A program made the position numbers and the translations under genes. Of a DNA stretch of 64,000 nucleotides, positions 49,930-62,096 are shown piece after piece. The stretch comes from Cantharellus purpuraceus. Taxonomy: Eukaryota > Basidiomycota > Agaricomycetes > Cantharellales > Hydnaceae. Location: contig JALBUN010000023.1 in NCBI GenBank assembly GCA_025174535.1, forward strand, positions 868,001 to 932,000. The letters are read 5' to 3'. The notes below the pieces were generated by a model. That model did not search any database, was not told where the DNA came from, and worked only from the letters and a program-made list of their open reading frames with translations. Every line of letters starts with the position of its first letter. Position 1 is the stretch's first letter.

Positions 49930-50429
49930 ATGTCTGGTAGACAAGGTGTGTATGGCACACATACTTGTTACAAAAGCTGATGCGATTATAGGAGGTAAAC
50001 TGAAGCCGTTGAAGGTGCAAAAGGTGTATCCCTTCAAGTTGAAAACCATTGAACACATTATTGCAGACACCAAAGAAAGAGAAGAAAGAGGATGTTTGTT
50101 AGTCCAAAAGTCACCATTTCCTGCGTTGATGGTTGGCGTAGGATGAGGAGACCAAAGCTTTCAAGGAAAAACAGAAGGCAGATGCGGCAGCCCTCAAGGC
50201 TGCTAAAGAGCGAGGTGCGCGACCAAGCTTTGAGTTTATTGCAGACTGACTGATGTTGGGTTGTCTGTTACAGCTGCAAAGGGTGCGTGGAACTACGAGA
50301 AGAGTGCGGCTGTGGTGCTGATCTAACACGTGTAGGGGGTCCCCTGGGAGCGGGGTTGAAGAAGTACGTCTCGCCTCGTTTATTTTACTCTTAATGACAG
50401 TGCTGCAAACAAGGTCAGGCAAGAAATGA
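49930..50429 (+). CDS. TMA7: TMA7, translation machinery-associated protein
   Basis: A tiny ribosome-associated protein of about 66 residues that is easily missed. It was assembled from seven exons: 49930-49945, 49992-50023, 50067-50093, 50142-50214, 50274-50282, 50336-50363, 50414-50429. All introns have GT-AG borders. The product starts MSGRQGGKLKPLK, continues TPKKEKKEDDEETKAFKEKQ and ADAAALKAAKER, and ends AAKGGPLGAGLKKSGKK. Start, central KEKQKADAA block and ending match the TMA7 family closely. The role by family is association with 60S ribosomes, and loss affects translation. The first exon is 16 nt and the fifth only 9 nt. It is followed by striatin on the same strand after 100 bp. 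Confidence 0.9.
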
Positions 50430-50529
50430 TCTGTCAGTAGTAGTAGTGTTTTTGGGATATCAATTTGGAGTAGATAATAGTGCTTGCTATGCCGCGTTGC
50501 TTGTCGGAGTTTTATGTAGACCTTCAATC

Positions 50530-53472
50530 ATGTTGCTGAACCCACCTCAATCGACTCCTACCATTCGACTGCCGATGTTGGGCCATCAGTTGAATCCAAA
50601 TCACCAGCAACAGCAACAACAACAGCAGCAGCAGCAGCAGCAGCAGCACCCGGGACTTAATCCAAATCAACATCAACAGCAACCAAACCACAGCCAGCAA
50701 GGACCTATTCAACCTCCCCCTCCTCAAAGCGGCCAAGACTTCACACTTTCGAGTGTCCTTCACTTCCTTCAGACAGAATGGAGGAGGTATGAGCGTGATA
50801 GAAATGAGTGGGAAATCGAGCGTGCAGAGATGAGAGTATGTCTATCCTTTTGACCGCTTCAAATCATTCATGGTGCATGCCACTCAGGCCCGAATAGCCT
50901 TGCTAGAAGGGGAGCGCAGATCATTCGAAAACATTCGGCTTGACCTTGCCCGTCGTATAAAAATGTTAGAGTACGCTCTTCGCATGGAGCGGTGCGTAAA
51001 CATCTATATAGTCTGGCTCTATTGCCAAAGTTTTTTCTTTAGAACCAAGCAGTTGAACCAAGCATCTCAGCCTGTCATATCCTCGTCTAAGACCAGCGCC
51101 AACCAGCCTCAGGCCTCCCAAAAGGAAGATACCCAAGCACAGAAGGAGGGAAGCGGCGCCAGCTCACCACGCAGTGATGGTTAGTTACCCTCCTATACTG
51201 TTAGCAAATTGACTGAATCGACTCAAGATTCCCCCTTACCCGATCACCGTCTGTCTATGGGGTCACTTGCTGGTCTTCCTAATGGTGTCCCTGCTGGTGG
51301 TAGTCGGCCACAAACCTGGAGTGTTACCCCGGGTGCACTTCCAAACCACGCTGTATTAGCCGGAATCGGGAAACCCCCTCCCGGAAGAGATCCAAGAAGC
51401 CGTCAACGAAGCAAAGACTACCTCAAACAGTGAGTTCTTGAGCCTTAAAATCTCAAAGTTCTAGGAAATCTGACATATGCCCACTGACAGATGTCTCCAA
51501 GAAATTACGTACTTGACATCAACTCAGGCCTTGAATCCCTTGCCGAATCGTCCCCTCCTTAGCAATTCGTCATTGCCCGTGACCATTCCAAATTTACCAG
51601 CTTTCGAGCAAACTGCTTACAATGGCCGTCCACGAAAGATTGTCCCCGAAGCAGGAAGTGCTACTGTTGGCGGTAGTACCACAGTTGTCAAAAGTACTCT
51701 TGAAGCAGGAAAGGACTTCCCCCCACTTAATGGGGTCAATTCTTCGACTATGCCGCCCCCAGTCTTGGTAGTTGCCCCCGCTCAGGTTGATCGAGGCGTT
51801 TTACCGTCGCAACAGACGCTACCACCCGTGCAGCAAGACCCAACTGAGGATGGTCAACAAGTGCAATTACTTCCCCCACAGCAGTTAGGTGACGGCAAAC
51901 AATCCCAGCAATTGAAATCTGAACAGGTGCAGTCATCTGATACCGAACCCTCCCAGCTCACAGCAATTTTCCGTCCCGACGAAGCGGGTGAATGGAGGGA
52001 GCGATTGAATGCGATGCGACAGGCATCATCTCAGAGCGCCCACATGAAGGGTTTGAGTGATAGTGGTCTCTCTGAGGAACGTTCTCTCAGCTCGGGAGCG
52101 GCTTCGTGGGATGGACAGTCGAGAGAGGAAGAAGACGACGATGACAGCAAAGAAGACGAAGAGGACGAAGAAGTGGACGAAGTCAGTGTCACAGGAGAGG
52201 GTGAAGGAGGAAAGGTGTGGAGAGCCAGAAAGACCCTGCGAAAGTGAGCTTCCTATCTATTTCACTGTTTGGCAGCTGATCAAGTGACTATTCTAGTCAT
52301 CTAGATGCTGTACGAGCCATTGCGTTTCATGCGCAAGAAATGTCTCTTGCCACAGGTGGTGATGATTGCACCGTCAAAATCTGGCGTGTTGATGTTAACA
52401 GTCTAGCATCGTCCACGTGAGACAAGTCTCATGTCTTCTCAGGTTCCATTTATTCACCACAATTACAGTTCCGGTGCCAAAACCGAGATTGAACCGCAAT
52501 TGACTCTGCGGGGCCATTCGTCTCCCATCACGCGGCTTGTTTACTCATCCTCACGGCATTTACTGTATTCATCGTCGTTGGATTCTACTATCCATGTCTG
52601 GCGCTTACCGAATCCTAATCACACCACATATGCTGCATTTGACGCGACACGGTCTAAAGGTGTCTTGATTGGACACACTGATGCTGTATGGGACTTGGCA
52701 TTAGTCCGAGATGAAGGGGTTCTTGTCAGTTGTGGGGCAGATGGTGCTGTCAAAGTTTGGGATGTTGGTTTATCCGCATCGGCAGGTGCATTGCGACTGA
52801 GCTGGGGAAATAGTGGACTCGGAGCAGATGATGAATTGCTCAGCCAGAGCCAGGATGAAAATATAGGGGCCACCACCCTTGAAGCCATCAAAACTGATCT
52901 AAAAAAGGTCGCAGTTGCATATCGTAATGCTGTTGTCAAAATTTTCGACATCGATACTGGCAAGGAAGTTGGTAGACTCCAAAGTGATATGAGCTATGGT
53001 TTGTTGTGTTCCGTGATCCTTTGACTTATTATTGACCCGCTTTTGATAGATGGGACATCTGGAAGTCAGATCAATAAGCTCGCATCTCATCCAACAATGC
53101 CACTCCTCGTTACTGCTCACGAAGACAGATATATACGACTATTTGATATCACAACTGGTGGGTCTGTACACTGTTTCTGATCATCAGTGACCTGATGTTT
53201 CCATAGGTCAATGTACACATTCGATGCTCGCGCATTTGGATTCTGTGACGACGTTAGCCATCGACCCGGCAGGGTTCTCACTTGTGTCGGGTGGGCACGA
53301 CTGCTCAATACGATTCTGGGATTTGCTCAACTCTCGTGCATGCGTGCAAGAAATGACTAGTCATCGGGAAAAAGGACGCGAGGGTGTTTTAGACGTTGCA
53401 TTCCATCCATCGTTACCTTTTTTGGCAAGCGCTGGAGCGGATGGAGTTGTAAAGCTATATGCATCATCATAA
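50530..53472 (+). CDS. PRO11: Striatin, STRIPAK complex scaffold
   Basis: Regulatory B''' subunit and scaffold of the STRIPAK phosphatase-kinase complex; fungal orthologues are needed for fruiting-body development and hyphal fusion. The N terminus has a run of 14 glutamines. It is followed by the caveolin-binding/coiled-coil segment that defines the family (SSVLHFLQTEWRRYERDRNE, AEMRARIALLEGERRSFENI, ARRIKMLEYALRMER). A long disordered middle ends in an acidic patch (EEEDDDDSKEDEEDEEVDE). Six to seven WD40 repeats form the C-terminal propeller, from HLDAVRAIAFHAQEMSLATG through DDCTVKIWRV, SCGADGAVKVWD and GGHDCSIRFWD to SAGADGVVKLYASS. Several short introns. ATG at 50530 is the nearest start upstream of the poly-Q, but an additional 5' exon cannot be excluded. 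Confidence 0.92.
50605..50646 (+). repeat. Polyglutamine (CAG/CAA) tract
   Basis: Fourteen consecutive glutamine codons, mixed CAG and CAA with the pure CAG run at the 3' end, in the N-terminal part of striatin. Such tracts vary in length between strains. Confidence 0.95.
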
Positions 53473-53660
53473 ATATTATGATTGATTGTTCGATTTCTCT
53501 ACCATTGCACTGTCTCTTTGACCAAGCAAAGAGTCACATTTAGATGGGTTACAGTAAAATCAGGTAACAAGTTATCTTCGGTTGAGCGATGCTTACCGTT
53601 TCCAAAGAAAGCGAAATAAGGAAAGATAAGATGGGCTAATGGCAAAAGATGAAAAACCTT

Positions 53661-55102
53661 TCATTTTACAAGTGACGTAGACACAACCTTAATTATGGTA
53701 TACAATGTTGCTAAATTTCTGGTAGAGCTATCAGTGGCAAGGTAGTATAGCGGAAAGAACGCCACGTACTTACCTATACGCATACCCTGAACAACAGCCA
53801 CTATTTCTAGTCCCAACTCTTGCTCAAGTACTAACGTCTTGATTTGACCAACAATGAGTTGACTGGGATCGTTGGCGTCGTCAAATGCAGCCTTGCAATG
53901 GATGATGTACAGAGTCAAGCCTTTCAGGGCGCCGGATCTGCCAGTTTTTTGTCGCTTTGGGTTCCGCAACACGCCCTCTTTGCTCGCCTTCAGACTGACT
54001 ACTTCATCTGCGAATGTCTCCAATTCACGCAAGACGTGCTTGGGGGAAAGATGTCCGAAAAGGAATGCATCATCCCGATCGGATGGCCATGAACATTCAA
54101 GAAAAATGGCACTCAGTTGTTCTGGAACTAACGGCGCCGCCGCTCTCCAAACTGCAATGGTCTGGGGTTTGACAGACAAAGAATCGGGTTCAACGTCGCC
54201 AAAGAAAAGGAATTGACGTTTGGTCACATCGTGACGGATGAAGAAGGCGGAGGATTCGTAGGGCTCCTTCGGATTGGTGAAACTTTCACCATGCGTAAGA
54301 GGCATAACGCGAACAGATACATTTGGACACATCTTTTGATACTGGTCTTCGCGGAGACTAAAGTGAAGGTATTTAAATAGCCAGACATGGTCATGGATTT
54401 AACATGAGAGATGCTCACATAGTTAATAAATATGTAGTCTTCTCATCGTTTTCTCTTCGACTTGCTAGCTTGGGCCAAAGGCGACCAGAGAACACAGTTT
54501 CAATGTCTCCGAGGACTGAATTCATGGCTGCAATGTTCTTTCGCCTGCCCTCGGGAAAGGACCCCGCAGATAGCACGAGGCCGCTGACGCCATTACACCA
54601 AATTATTAGCATTCAAAATGCCGTGATGAATATTTCCAGACCTGATATGATCCAAATGAGAGTGTGTTACGAGGTAAGTACTGGTCATGACAGACGTCAA
54701 TAAGCATTGTTTGAGATAGAACTTAAATACGACCCACTGTATAGCCGCGAATACACGCGAGGCAGCGACGATTGAGGGAATAGGCGCTTCAAATCCGAAG
54801 TAGGACAACAATTCAACATTGTCACGGAGCAGATGAGTAAGTGTACCAATCCCAGACCCTGTGTGTATCAAGATCAAGTAACTCCGGTGTTGTGCATATA
54901 GGAACAACTACCAACCAGCCTCGAGTGCGAATACGTTGCCTTCCCATGTCGTGTCGTACGGTTTGCATAAATAACTGGTTGACGAAGATAAACGTTTAAA
55001 AGTTGTGGCCTGATGGAAGAAAGTCACATACGATGAAAGGTTAGTTTCAAGTGGGCCTCCACCAGAACCAAGAGCAAACACGGAAAAGGAAGAAGTCATC
55101 AA
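53661..55102 (-). CDS. PDE1: Class II (low-affinity) 3',5'-cyclic nucleotide phosphodiesterase
   Basis: Hydrolyses cAMP and so dampens the cAMP/PKA pathway. A metallo-beta-lactamase fold enzyme: after MMTSSFSVFALGSGGGPLET come KPYDTTWEGNVFALEAG, then SGIGTLTHLL. The metal-binding motif YLVTHSHLDHISG is restored by joining an intron after HLDHI. Later blocks are MPLTHGES, SSAFFIRHD, FLFFGDVEPDS, IFLECSWPSDR and GHLSPKHVLREL, the expected order for class II enzymes, with metal ligands in HSHLDH, the FGD motif and GHLSP. The 3' end is unsettled: reading straight on gives a stop at 53661, but a strong GTAAGT donor right after QGMRI suggests a last small intron, with an end within about 60 bp of that stop. 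At least five introns. Confidence 0.9.
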
Positions 55103-55421
55103 TCTAGGGTGAACGCTGGTGAATATCGTAGACTAAGATGTATGTACGGATGTGGGAATTACGATTAACTTACTTGAGGCTATTAGAGCTTCACGCACAG
55201 CCGAGACCCACAAGGACACAGCGTATCCGCTGTTCGATTGTTGGGTCTCGAAATGCAGGTGAGTCAATTGTACAAAGGGCAGTAGCAGTGTGGTTTGTCA
55301 ATGATAATACAAGCCACGTGACTCTGATCGCCTTGCACGTGCTCTGATAATGTATGTGTGCAAGTAGAAATGAATGAATATTAATAAAAGGCAAAAAACA
55401 GAAGGAACTACAATATTCCTC
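55103..55421. other. Intergenic, 319 bp
   Basis: Between the EDE1 stop and the phosphodiesterase start, both on the minus strand. Presumably the phosphodiesterase promoter plus the EDE1 3' end. No recognised element. Confidence 0.5.
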
Positions 55422-58400
55422 TTAAGCAGCGCCTAGAAGGCTGTTCAGAGCCTTCTGTACATCATAGCCATGGGTTTCCAGAGCAGCGATGCTTTGAGTC
55501 CTAGAAAAACCCATAGCCGCCAATTGTTTTACCGGCTCAGCATCATCCTCGACCGCGGGAGTAACGGTGCCTGGTAATGGTGGTTCAGATATAGGGGAAA
55601 GGAACTGCTGAGGTTCAGGAAGTTGCTGATGTGCCTGTGTCAGAGACTGCCCTCGCTTGTCTTCTTTGTCCTTCGACTTGTCTTTCCGTCCGAAGGGGAA
55701 ACGTATCTGCAACCCCGGAGGGATAAGGTTTGAATCAAGTTCTCAACAAAGTTCATCGTTATTTGACTTACACTAAGTTTATGTCTCGATGGCGTCTCAG
55801 TCTTGTTCTCGGAGGAAAAGGCTTTCGAGCTGGAAATTGCTCGTAGCCTTGGAGAGGATGCACGAGGGGGCGATGAAGCAGACTTTGACGTGCCACTGGA
55901 GACTCGTGATTGTGGTGGAGATGCAGGGCGTATGGATGGGGAGGTAGGCCGTGCCAGTGATGACACTGATTCTGCTAAGACAGGTTTCGAAGGTTGTGTT
56001 GTGGGGAAAGGATTTCCAGTTGTTGTTGGGCTGGTAATTTCCGTAGACAGGCTACCAAAAACATCAAATGGTTGTCCAGGTCCATTAGCAGTGGGTTGCT
56101 GTCCGTTACTGATTGAGGCGATAGAGGAGCTTAAACCAAAAGCGTCATCAAAAGACGAAGTATTTGCCAAGGAGGAAGCTGTAGCAGGAGAAGCGAGTGG
56201 CATAGCTGTTTCCAATGCGTTGATGGCTCGGGGCTTATCTTCCACTGGAGTCGGAAGAGTAAGATGTGTGTGAAAGGGTGGGGAGGAAAGAGTCGCCGTC
56301 GCAACCTTAGGATCAGGGTTAGCACTAACATTCGACACATGTTCTCCTGTGACGTCATTGATAGCTGACGAAAAATCAAAATTATCGTCAAATGCAGAGT
56401 CAAGCTTGAAAGCAGGGGACGTTTCTCGTGTAGAATTAGGAAGCTTTCCGAGGGCTTCATCGAAATCATTAAGGCTGGACGGGATAAGGGTTGCAGCACT
56501 CGCACTGGGTTCAAGTACAGTCTCAATAGTTGGTGGTGGTGCTGCACGTCCCCCTGGAGGCTCTAAAGGAGTGTGCGAGAAGTTCGGGACACCAAAGGGG
56601 TCTGCTGTTCCCCCGACAGAGTGAGAGCTCAGCGTGCGAGTCGATACTGCGCCTCCAGGCGATCGATTACGCTTCGGAGATGAATTTCCAGATGTCGTAC
56701 GAGAAGTCTTTCCTGTCGTGGGGAAGCTGGCGGAATAACCTGTGGCACCGAAGGTATCATCAAAAGCGGGCTTGATAGAAGTCGATGATTCCAGCTCAGG
56801 TGCTTTAGATCCGCTGAGCTGTGGAGTATCGTCAAGCGGTAGTTGTTCAACCATTTTCTCTGGAGCAAGCATTGTTCCCACTGGGCGGTCATCACTGTCG
56901 CTTGTCTCGGATCCGTCGGTGTCTATTTCACGTAAAGGGCCAATATCAACATCCCCTTGGACATCAGAATGGTATGCGCCAGGCAACGGATGTTCGTCGC
57001 CCAATAACCCTTTGCTGATGCTTTCCTCAACTTTGGAAGGTGGCGTCATAAGGGGCGCATCCTTTTCGGTAGTTGATAGGGCAGACTCTTGCAGGAGTAT
57101 GGCACCAGGACCTGTCGCTATACTAGTGATGGGCTCAGGCTTGAAATTAGTATCTGTTACTGCTGTGGAGGTGTGGATGGGTGATTTTCCTGCCGTTGTT
57201 GGCACTGATGAGAAAGGATCAGAAGGGTCCACAGGCGGTGAGTCTTTATTCAAAGCAGACGAAACTCGAGATGTCGGACTAGAATCAGCTGCTGCAACTG
57301 CTGCCATGGCTAGTCGTTCAAAAGGATTAGTGCTCTGCCGGACGACTGACGGCTGAGGCGTTGTAGATTGAGGAGTATCCGGAAGTGGAATAGAAGCCGC
57401 GGAAGTGGATGGGGCTGGGCTTACGACGCGGTCGACATGAATGAAATCGTCTGGCATAGACGATGGGGTGATCTCGAACTCGGAGAGACGTTCGTCAACA
57501 GCCTTCTTTTCCTGCTGCGCATTTTCAAGATCCTGTCGAACAACCTGGAGCTCCTTGGTACTCTTCAGCTTCTCTACCTCTGCGGTGGCTAATTGCTTCT
57601 TCGCAATGGCGAGTAACCCTTTCTGCTGCCTAACATCCTTTTTGGTCTTTTCAAGACTCGCTTTCAGTTTGTCCGTCTCAACCCCAATTTCCTTCATCCT
57701 TCGCTGCAATTCCCGGATTTCTTCCTTATCCCTGAGAACGGAACCTTCTACTTCTGCCTTTTCAACTTTTGCAGCGCTGAGCTCGCTTTCGGCCCTGATG
57801 AGCTCCTCACGAGTCTTCCGAATATCGACTCTCTGTAAGACCAGTCGTTCACGCAGGTTAGACAAAAGGTGCGACTCGGTTTCGTATGAGGTTCTTGCGG
57901 ATGCTAATTGAGCTTGTAGCTGTGTCAGCTGCGCCACCTCCTGTGAAAGTGTTTGCTCCATGGAAACCTTTTCGATGAGCGTACTTTCAAGCGAGCGAGT
58001 GGTAGAAGATACTTGATTTCGCAAGTTGCCTATTTCTGCGGAGTTATCAGGAAGTGGCTCCGGTTTCGAAGCCTCTTCATCATCATCGCCAAGAAGGTCC
58101 TCATTGGTTGCTGGAACGATGGGACAATTAAAAGACGTAGAAGCAAACCAAAATTACTCACTTGGGTGAGTAGCAGAAAACTGTTGAGTCTCTAAAGGTG
58201 GAAACATACTCTGGTATGACGAAGATAAAGCGTCCTTCCCAAGGTTACGGCCAGACGCAGATGCAGATGTTTGAGCATCCCGGCTTCCACCAGTTGATTC
58301 GGCTGGCAAAGCGGAGGTTGGGGGTGTATCGACAAAGAGAAGATCTAACGGTAGTTTGTTCGCTGCCGTCGTAGTCGGCGCTTGTGATGGTCTCATAGAT

Positions 58401-59845
58401 GGCGGGATAAGCGAAGGTGGCAAAGTAGGAGGAATTTCATTGCCAGCAAGCCTAGAATTAATGATATGCATGGCTACGGCAAACCCCTCGCGTGTCAGGC
58501 GACCGTCATTGTGGAGGTCTGCAAGATCCCTACCACCCACTGTCAATATATCTAATCGACACCTAGGCAAGCCTCACCATATTTGTGCCAGTTCACTTTT
58601 TGGCAAATTTGATTCCAGCATGAACGGTACTGCTACGTCACCTTCAATGTAGCCTCGATGTTGAGAATCTAGCCCATCGAAGAATATATCTGAAGAGGCT
58701 TTGGCTTCTGGTGTAACACTCCAAGCCTGATTAAATGGCCTTGTATCATTAAGAGATCCAGCAACAGGAGGCGGTGCAGAAGATCTTGCGAAGCCAGATT
58801 GACGTGATGGTGTTTGAGGCGATTGCTGGCCATTGTGTTGTGAATTGAAGACATTCGTTCCCGAGGCCAGAGTCTCTGAGCCTGCATATGTCCGTGGAGG
58901 TTGAAAAGAACTTTGCAATGGGGATCCCAGTGCCGACACACTACCACCCGTGGCATGACTGACGACCGTGGCATTTGTGTCCAAATTCTGAACTGCTTGG
59001 TCATATAACCAACCGGGGAGAGTGGCGGGAAGGAGAAGCGAAGGGGAGGACATGGAAGCTTGAATAAGATACATTCCGATAATAAAATCTGTGCTGTCGA
59101 GAGCTCCACGCGTCTTAGTATCCGCGAGAGTCCTGTATGAAGATAAAACAAGGAGGTTAACATTCAAAAGAATTGCATATCGAGCGAAGTTACCATATGC
59201 GTGATAATTGTTCATAAGGGAGTTTGGATTTCACAAACACATCACGAGACTTTTCACCTTGAATAACACAATTTAGCCGTGAGTGAACTTTATCTAAGAT
59301 ATAAACAACACCATTTTACCACTGAGCAATCCGTTAGTGGGACTACATCCGATAAATAATTTCAAGAATTTAGTTTTGTCTTGTTGGGTTAATGGAGGGA
59401 GCGTAGAGTTGGGCCCTGAAGGGGGAAGCTGAGGGACAGGGCTGGACGGAGTTGAAGATCTCGCAACGACTGGCCTGGAAACGCCGTCGATATGTGCAAG
59501 TGGACCCGCTATGTGTCAAATGAGAGCATTGGCGTTGGGAAACGAGACAATAAATCGGCGTCCCAACTCACGTTTGTCCAACAAATCTTCAGTAATCAAC
59601 TCACCCTTTTGAGCATGACCAATCAATCTCAAGGCGATAGCGACACCTTTCTTTGTGAGGAATCCGTTGTTATCCTTGTCTGCAATGCCCCAGATTTCAC
59701 CAAGGACGGTATGAGATAAATTCGCGCCGGTGAGAATCTTGACAGCCGTGTCACCGGTAACAATACCGACATCCCGAGGGTCTGCGATAGTGAAGATTTG
59801 GGACGTGAGAGCTATTTCACTAGGAGTTGGATTAAAGGTCGACAT
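55422..59845 (-). CDS. EDE1: EDE1/Eps15-type endocytic scaffold with EH and UBA domains
   Basis: Early-arriving scaffold of clathrin-mediated endocytosis. There are three N-terminal EH domains, each with the NPF-binding tryptophan: [16 protein letters not shown], then [16 protein letters not shown] across an intron, then [15 protein letters not shown]. The second EF-hand loop lacks acidic residues at positions 3 and 5, so it probably does not bind calcium. Next is a coiled coil of about 200 residues ([40 protein letters not shown]), then a long disordered part rich in Ser, Thr and Pro with DPF- and FDDAFG-like motifs. The C terminus is a UBA domain ([20 protein letters not shown]) ending LLGAA. 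ATG at 59845 gives [14 protein letters not shown]. Roughly 1,300 residues. Divergent from RAD57. Confidence 0.92.
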
Positions 59846-59957
59846 GGTCAACTAAAGGTCGGTGATATGTGTAAAGCTATTGGTTGACGCCCTCCGAACT
59901 CAATAACAACAAACAAATGACTCGCAGATTAGTCTCCGAATCACCACCATCCTAACT
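59846..59957. promoter_or_regulatory. 112-bp divergent promoter, EDE1 and RAD57
   Basis: The EDE1 (minus) and RAD57 (plus) start codons are 112 bp apart, so both genes must be driven from this interval or from inside each other. No clear TATA box. Confidence 0.5.
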
Positions 59958-61001
59958 ATGTCGTCGTACTCTTCTGTTCGGCAAATAGCACTCAAATTTC
60001 AGGGCGCTATTACCACGGGTGATACTCATTTAGACAGAATGTTGGGTGGAGGGGTCAGACGTGGCGTACTTACCGAGCTTGTGGGAGAAAGGTTCGCGAT
60101 GACAAGTTCTGAACAGGCGCGGAGTTGCTTATTATGAATGGTTAGTGCATCAGGGAAAACTCAGTTTGCTCTCCAAGTCTCTTTGCTGGTTCAACTTCCT
60201 GTCGATCGAGGAGGCCTATCAGGCTCAGCCTGTTATTTGACTACGAATGGTATCCTTCCTACGCCACGTTTGTTCGAGATGGCTCAAGAGCACAGGCTCT
60301 TGACACCGGAAACTTGCAACCTGGATAATGTTCACACGCGGTCAATGTCCTCAATCCCCGAGCTGCGACATGTGCTTTCCCAAGGAGTGCCCGATCTTAT
60401 ACAACAGCTTTCCAGCCCACCATCGTCCCACCCGTTGCGCCTTCTAGTCTTAGATTCTATGAGTGCCTTGTTCCATACGAATATTAAGACAACCTCTAAA
60501 ACGTTATTCGAGCGTTCACGGGAACTCACTGACATTGCCTTAATGCTCCATCACCTGGCAAGCACGCATCATCTAGCAATTCTGGTGATCAACGAGGTGA
60601 ACTCGGTCTTTGAGCGAGTTGATTATCCTTCACCCGAGCTACCTCAAACTACTGGACTCGACCATGTGCTATATTCTGAGCAGGTTCGTTGGTATTCTAG
60701 GGGCGACAGCATTCCAAGTGAGGGTAATAAAGAGGCAGGTTTGGGTTTAGTCTGGGCCAGCCAACTTGGACTTCGGGTTTTAATGACACGTACTGGCCGC
60801 CGAAAACACTTCATAGGAAACGATAACAAGCGACAGAGGAACAGTACTATCGGCCGTAGTGTACTTGGTCGAGAGGGTCTTGCGGAGGATGAAACACTAC
60901 TAATCCGTCGACTCTCTGTTATTTTTTCTAGCTTCTCACCGCCAGGCTCAATTGACTTCATTATCTTACGGTCCGGCATCACTTACATTGGTGATAGGTA
61001 G
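59958..61001 (+). CDS. RAD57: RAD51 paralogue, RAD57-like recombination mediator
   Basis: Homologous-recombination protein that helps load RAD51 on single-stranded DNA. Two exons; the intron (about 60093-60148) splits the Walker A motif, and joining it gives GESASGKTQFALQ. Walker B is LRLLVLDSMSALF. Other family pieces are ITTGDTHLDRMLGGGVRRGV at the start, PELRHVLSQGVPDLIQ, and LAILVINEVNSVF. The C terminus (LGRR-like RTGRRKHF, ... FIILRSGITYIGDR) fits the RAD57/XRCC3 branch. About 330 residues, somewhat shorter than yeast RAD57 because the N-terminal helix-hairpin region is short. ATG at 59958 is the only good start. Confidence 0.87.
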
Positions 61002-61579
61002 TCAACTAATATTATGATGAGCCACTGATTTCAGTAGGATGTTTTGGAACCATGAACTTCAACCTAAAATGTGGTGTTAATTACAATCTAAGTTTAGCCC
61101 ATACAACCTTTCAAGGCTAGCAATAAGCTTGAAACTAATGGAAAACCCAATTAAGAAATTATACTCTGGTGAACAATCACAGTCTAAGTTGCCACAGGAA
61201 GTGAAGCAGTAGAGATTTATGCTCATCATGTGTAGTTCACACTTTACTGCTGATGCAATGTAAAGTCAAGATTGACAGGCATTCAAGGGTTCAGATACTT
61301 CAAAGGGGGAAGTAACCTAGTGCCTTAGGACTGCAGGTTGAATAGATTGAAGCCAACAATAATGTAAAGTCTTGTTACGCACTAGGTCCGATTGGAGGGC
61401 AGAGATTGGGTTGGAAGTTTACTTGGAGGTTTGCTTGGAGTTGGAGAAGGAGTCGGTTACGTTGTGGGGGTCAGAACAGACTTGGCTTCAGCTTATGTGC
61501 CCTCACTACTACCAGTGTCCAAGATTTCAGAGATGGAGTACAACTTAGACGCTTGTTCGGAAGGATGCTGTTATACAAT

Positions 61580-61610
61580 ATTCTGATGTATACAAGATGT
61601 ACATCAGAAT
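61580..61610. repeat. 11-bp perfect inverted repeat inside the MITE-like element
   Basis: ATTCTGATGTA (61580-61590) and its complement TACATCAGAAT (61600-61610), with a 9-nt spacer, near the left end of the element. It may be a subterminal hairpin. Confidence 0.7.
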
Positions 61611-61982
61611 TTTAATAATGATCATAAAAATAGGGAGTTACAATCTGGATATCTTTAAAGATTTCGGATATCCGAGTTTTTTTTGGATATCTTAAATTTT
61701 TATAAATATAAATATATATTTCATATTTTAATAAACTTTAAAAGATGTTTGTTATGGATGAACATAATTATTTATATGAATATAACAGTAATATATATAC
61801 TAATATTATTGGTTTAATAGAGAATATTTAGATATACAAATGCCAGGTGAGGAGTCAAGGTACATTAGATTATTTGACCAGTATAGTACAAGAAAGAATG
61901 AGTGAAAGAAATTAAGTGTAGCAGGAGTAGAATATTCCCTTGAAGCAGTTGCCACCAGTAAATGAAAAAAAAAGAATTATTT

Positions 61983-62096
61983 TTGAGAATCATGTCAAAA
62001 TATCAAAATATGTTTTAAATCTAAGTAAATTATATAAATTTGAGAATCATGTATGAAATATCAAAATATGTTTTAATATAAGTATATTATATAAAA
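61983..62096 (+). repeat. Tandem duplication, about 57-bp unit
   Basis: Two adjacent, slightly diverged AT-rich copies, each starting TTGAGAATCATGT and running through CAAAATATGTTTTAA to ATTATATAAA. They lie inside the MITE-like element. Confidence 0.8.

Noticed and set aside
55803..57911. Long plus-strand open frames opposite EDE1
   Set aside because: They are antisense shadows of the low-complexity and coiled-coil coding sequence of EDE1.
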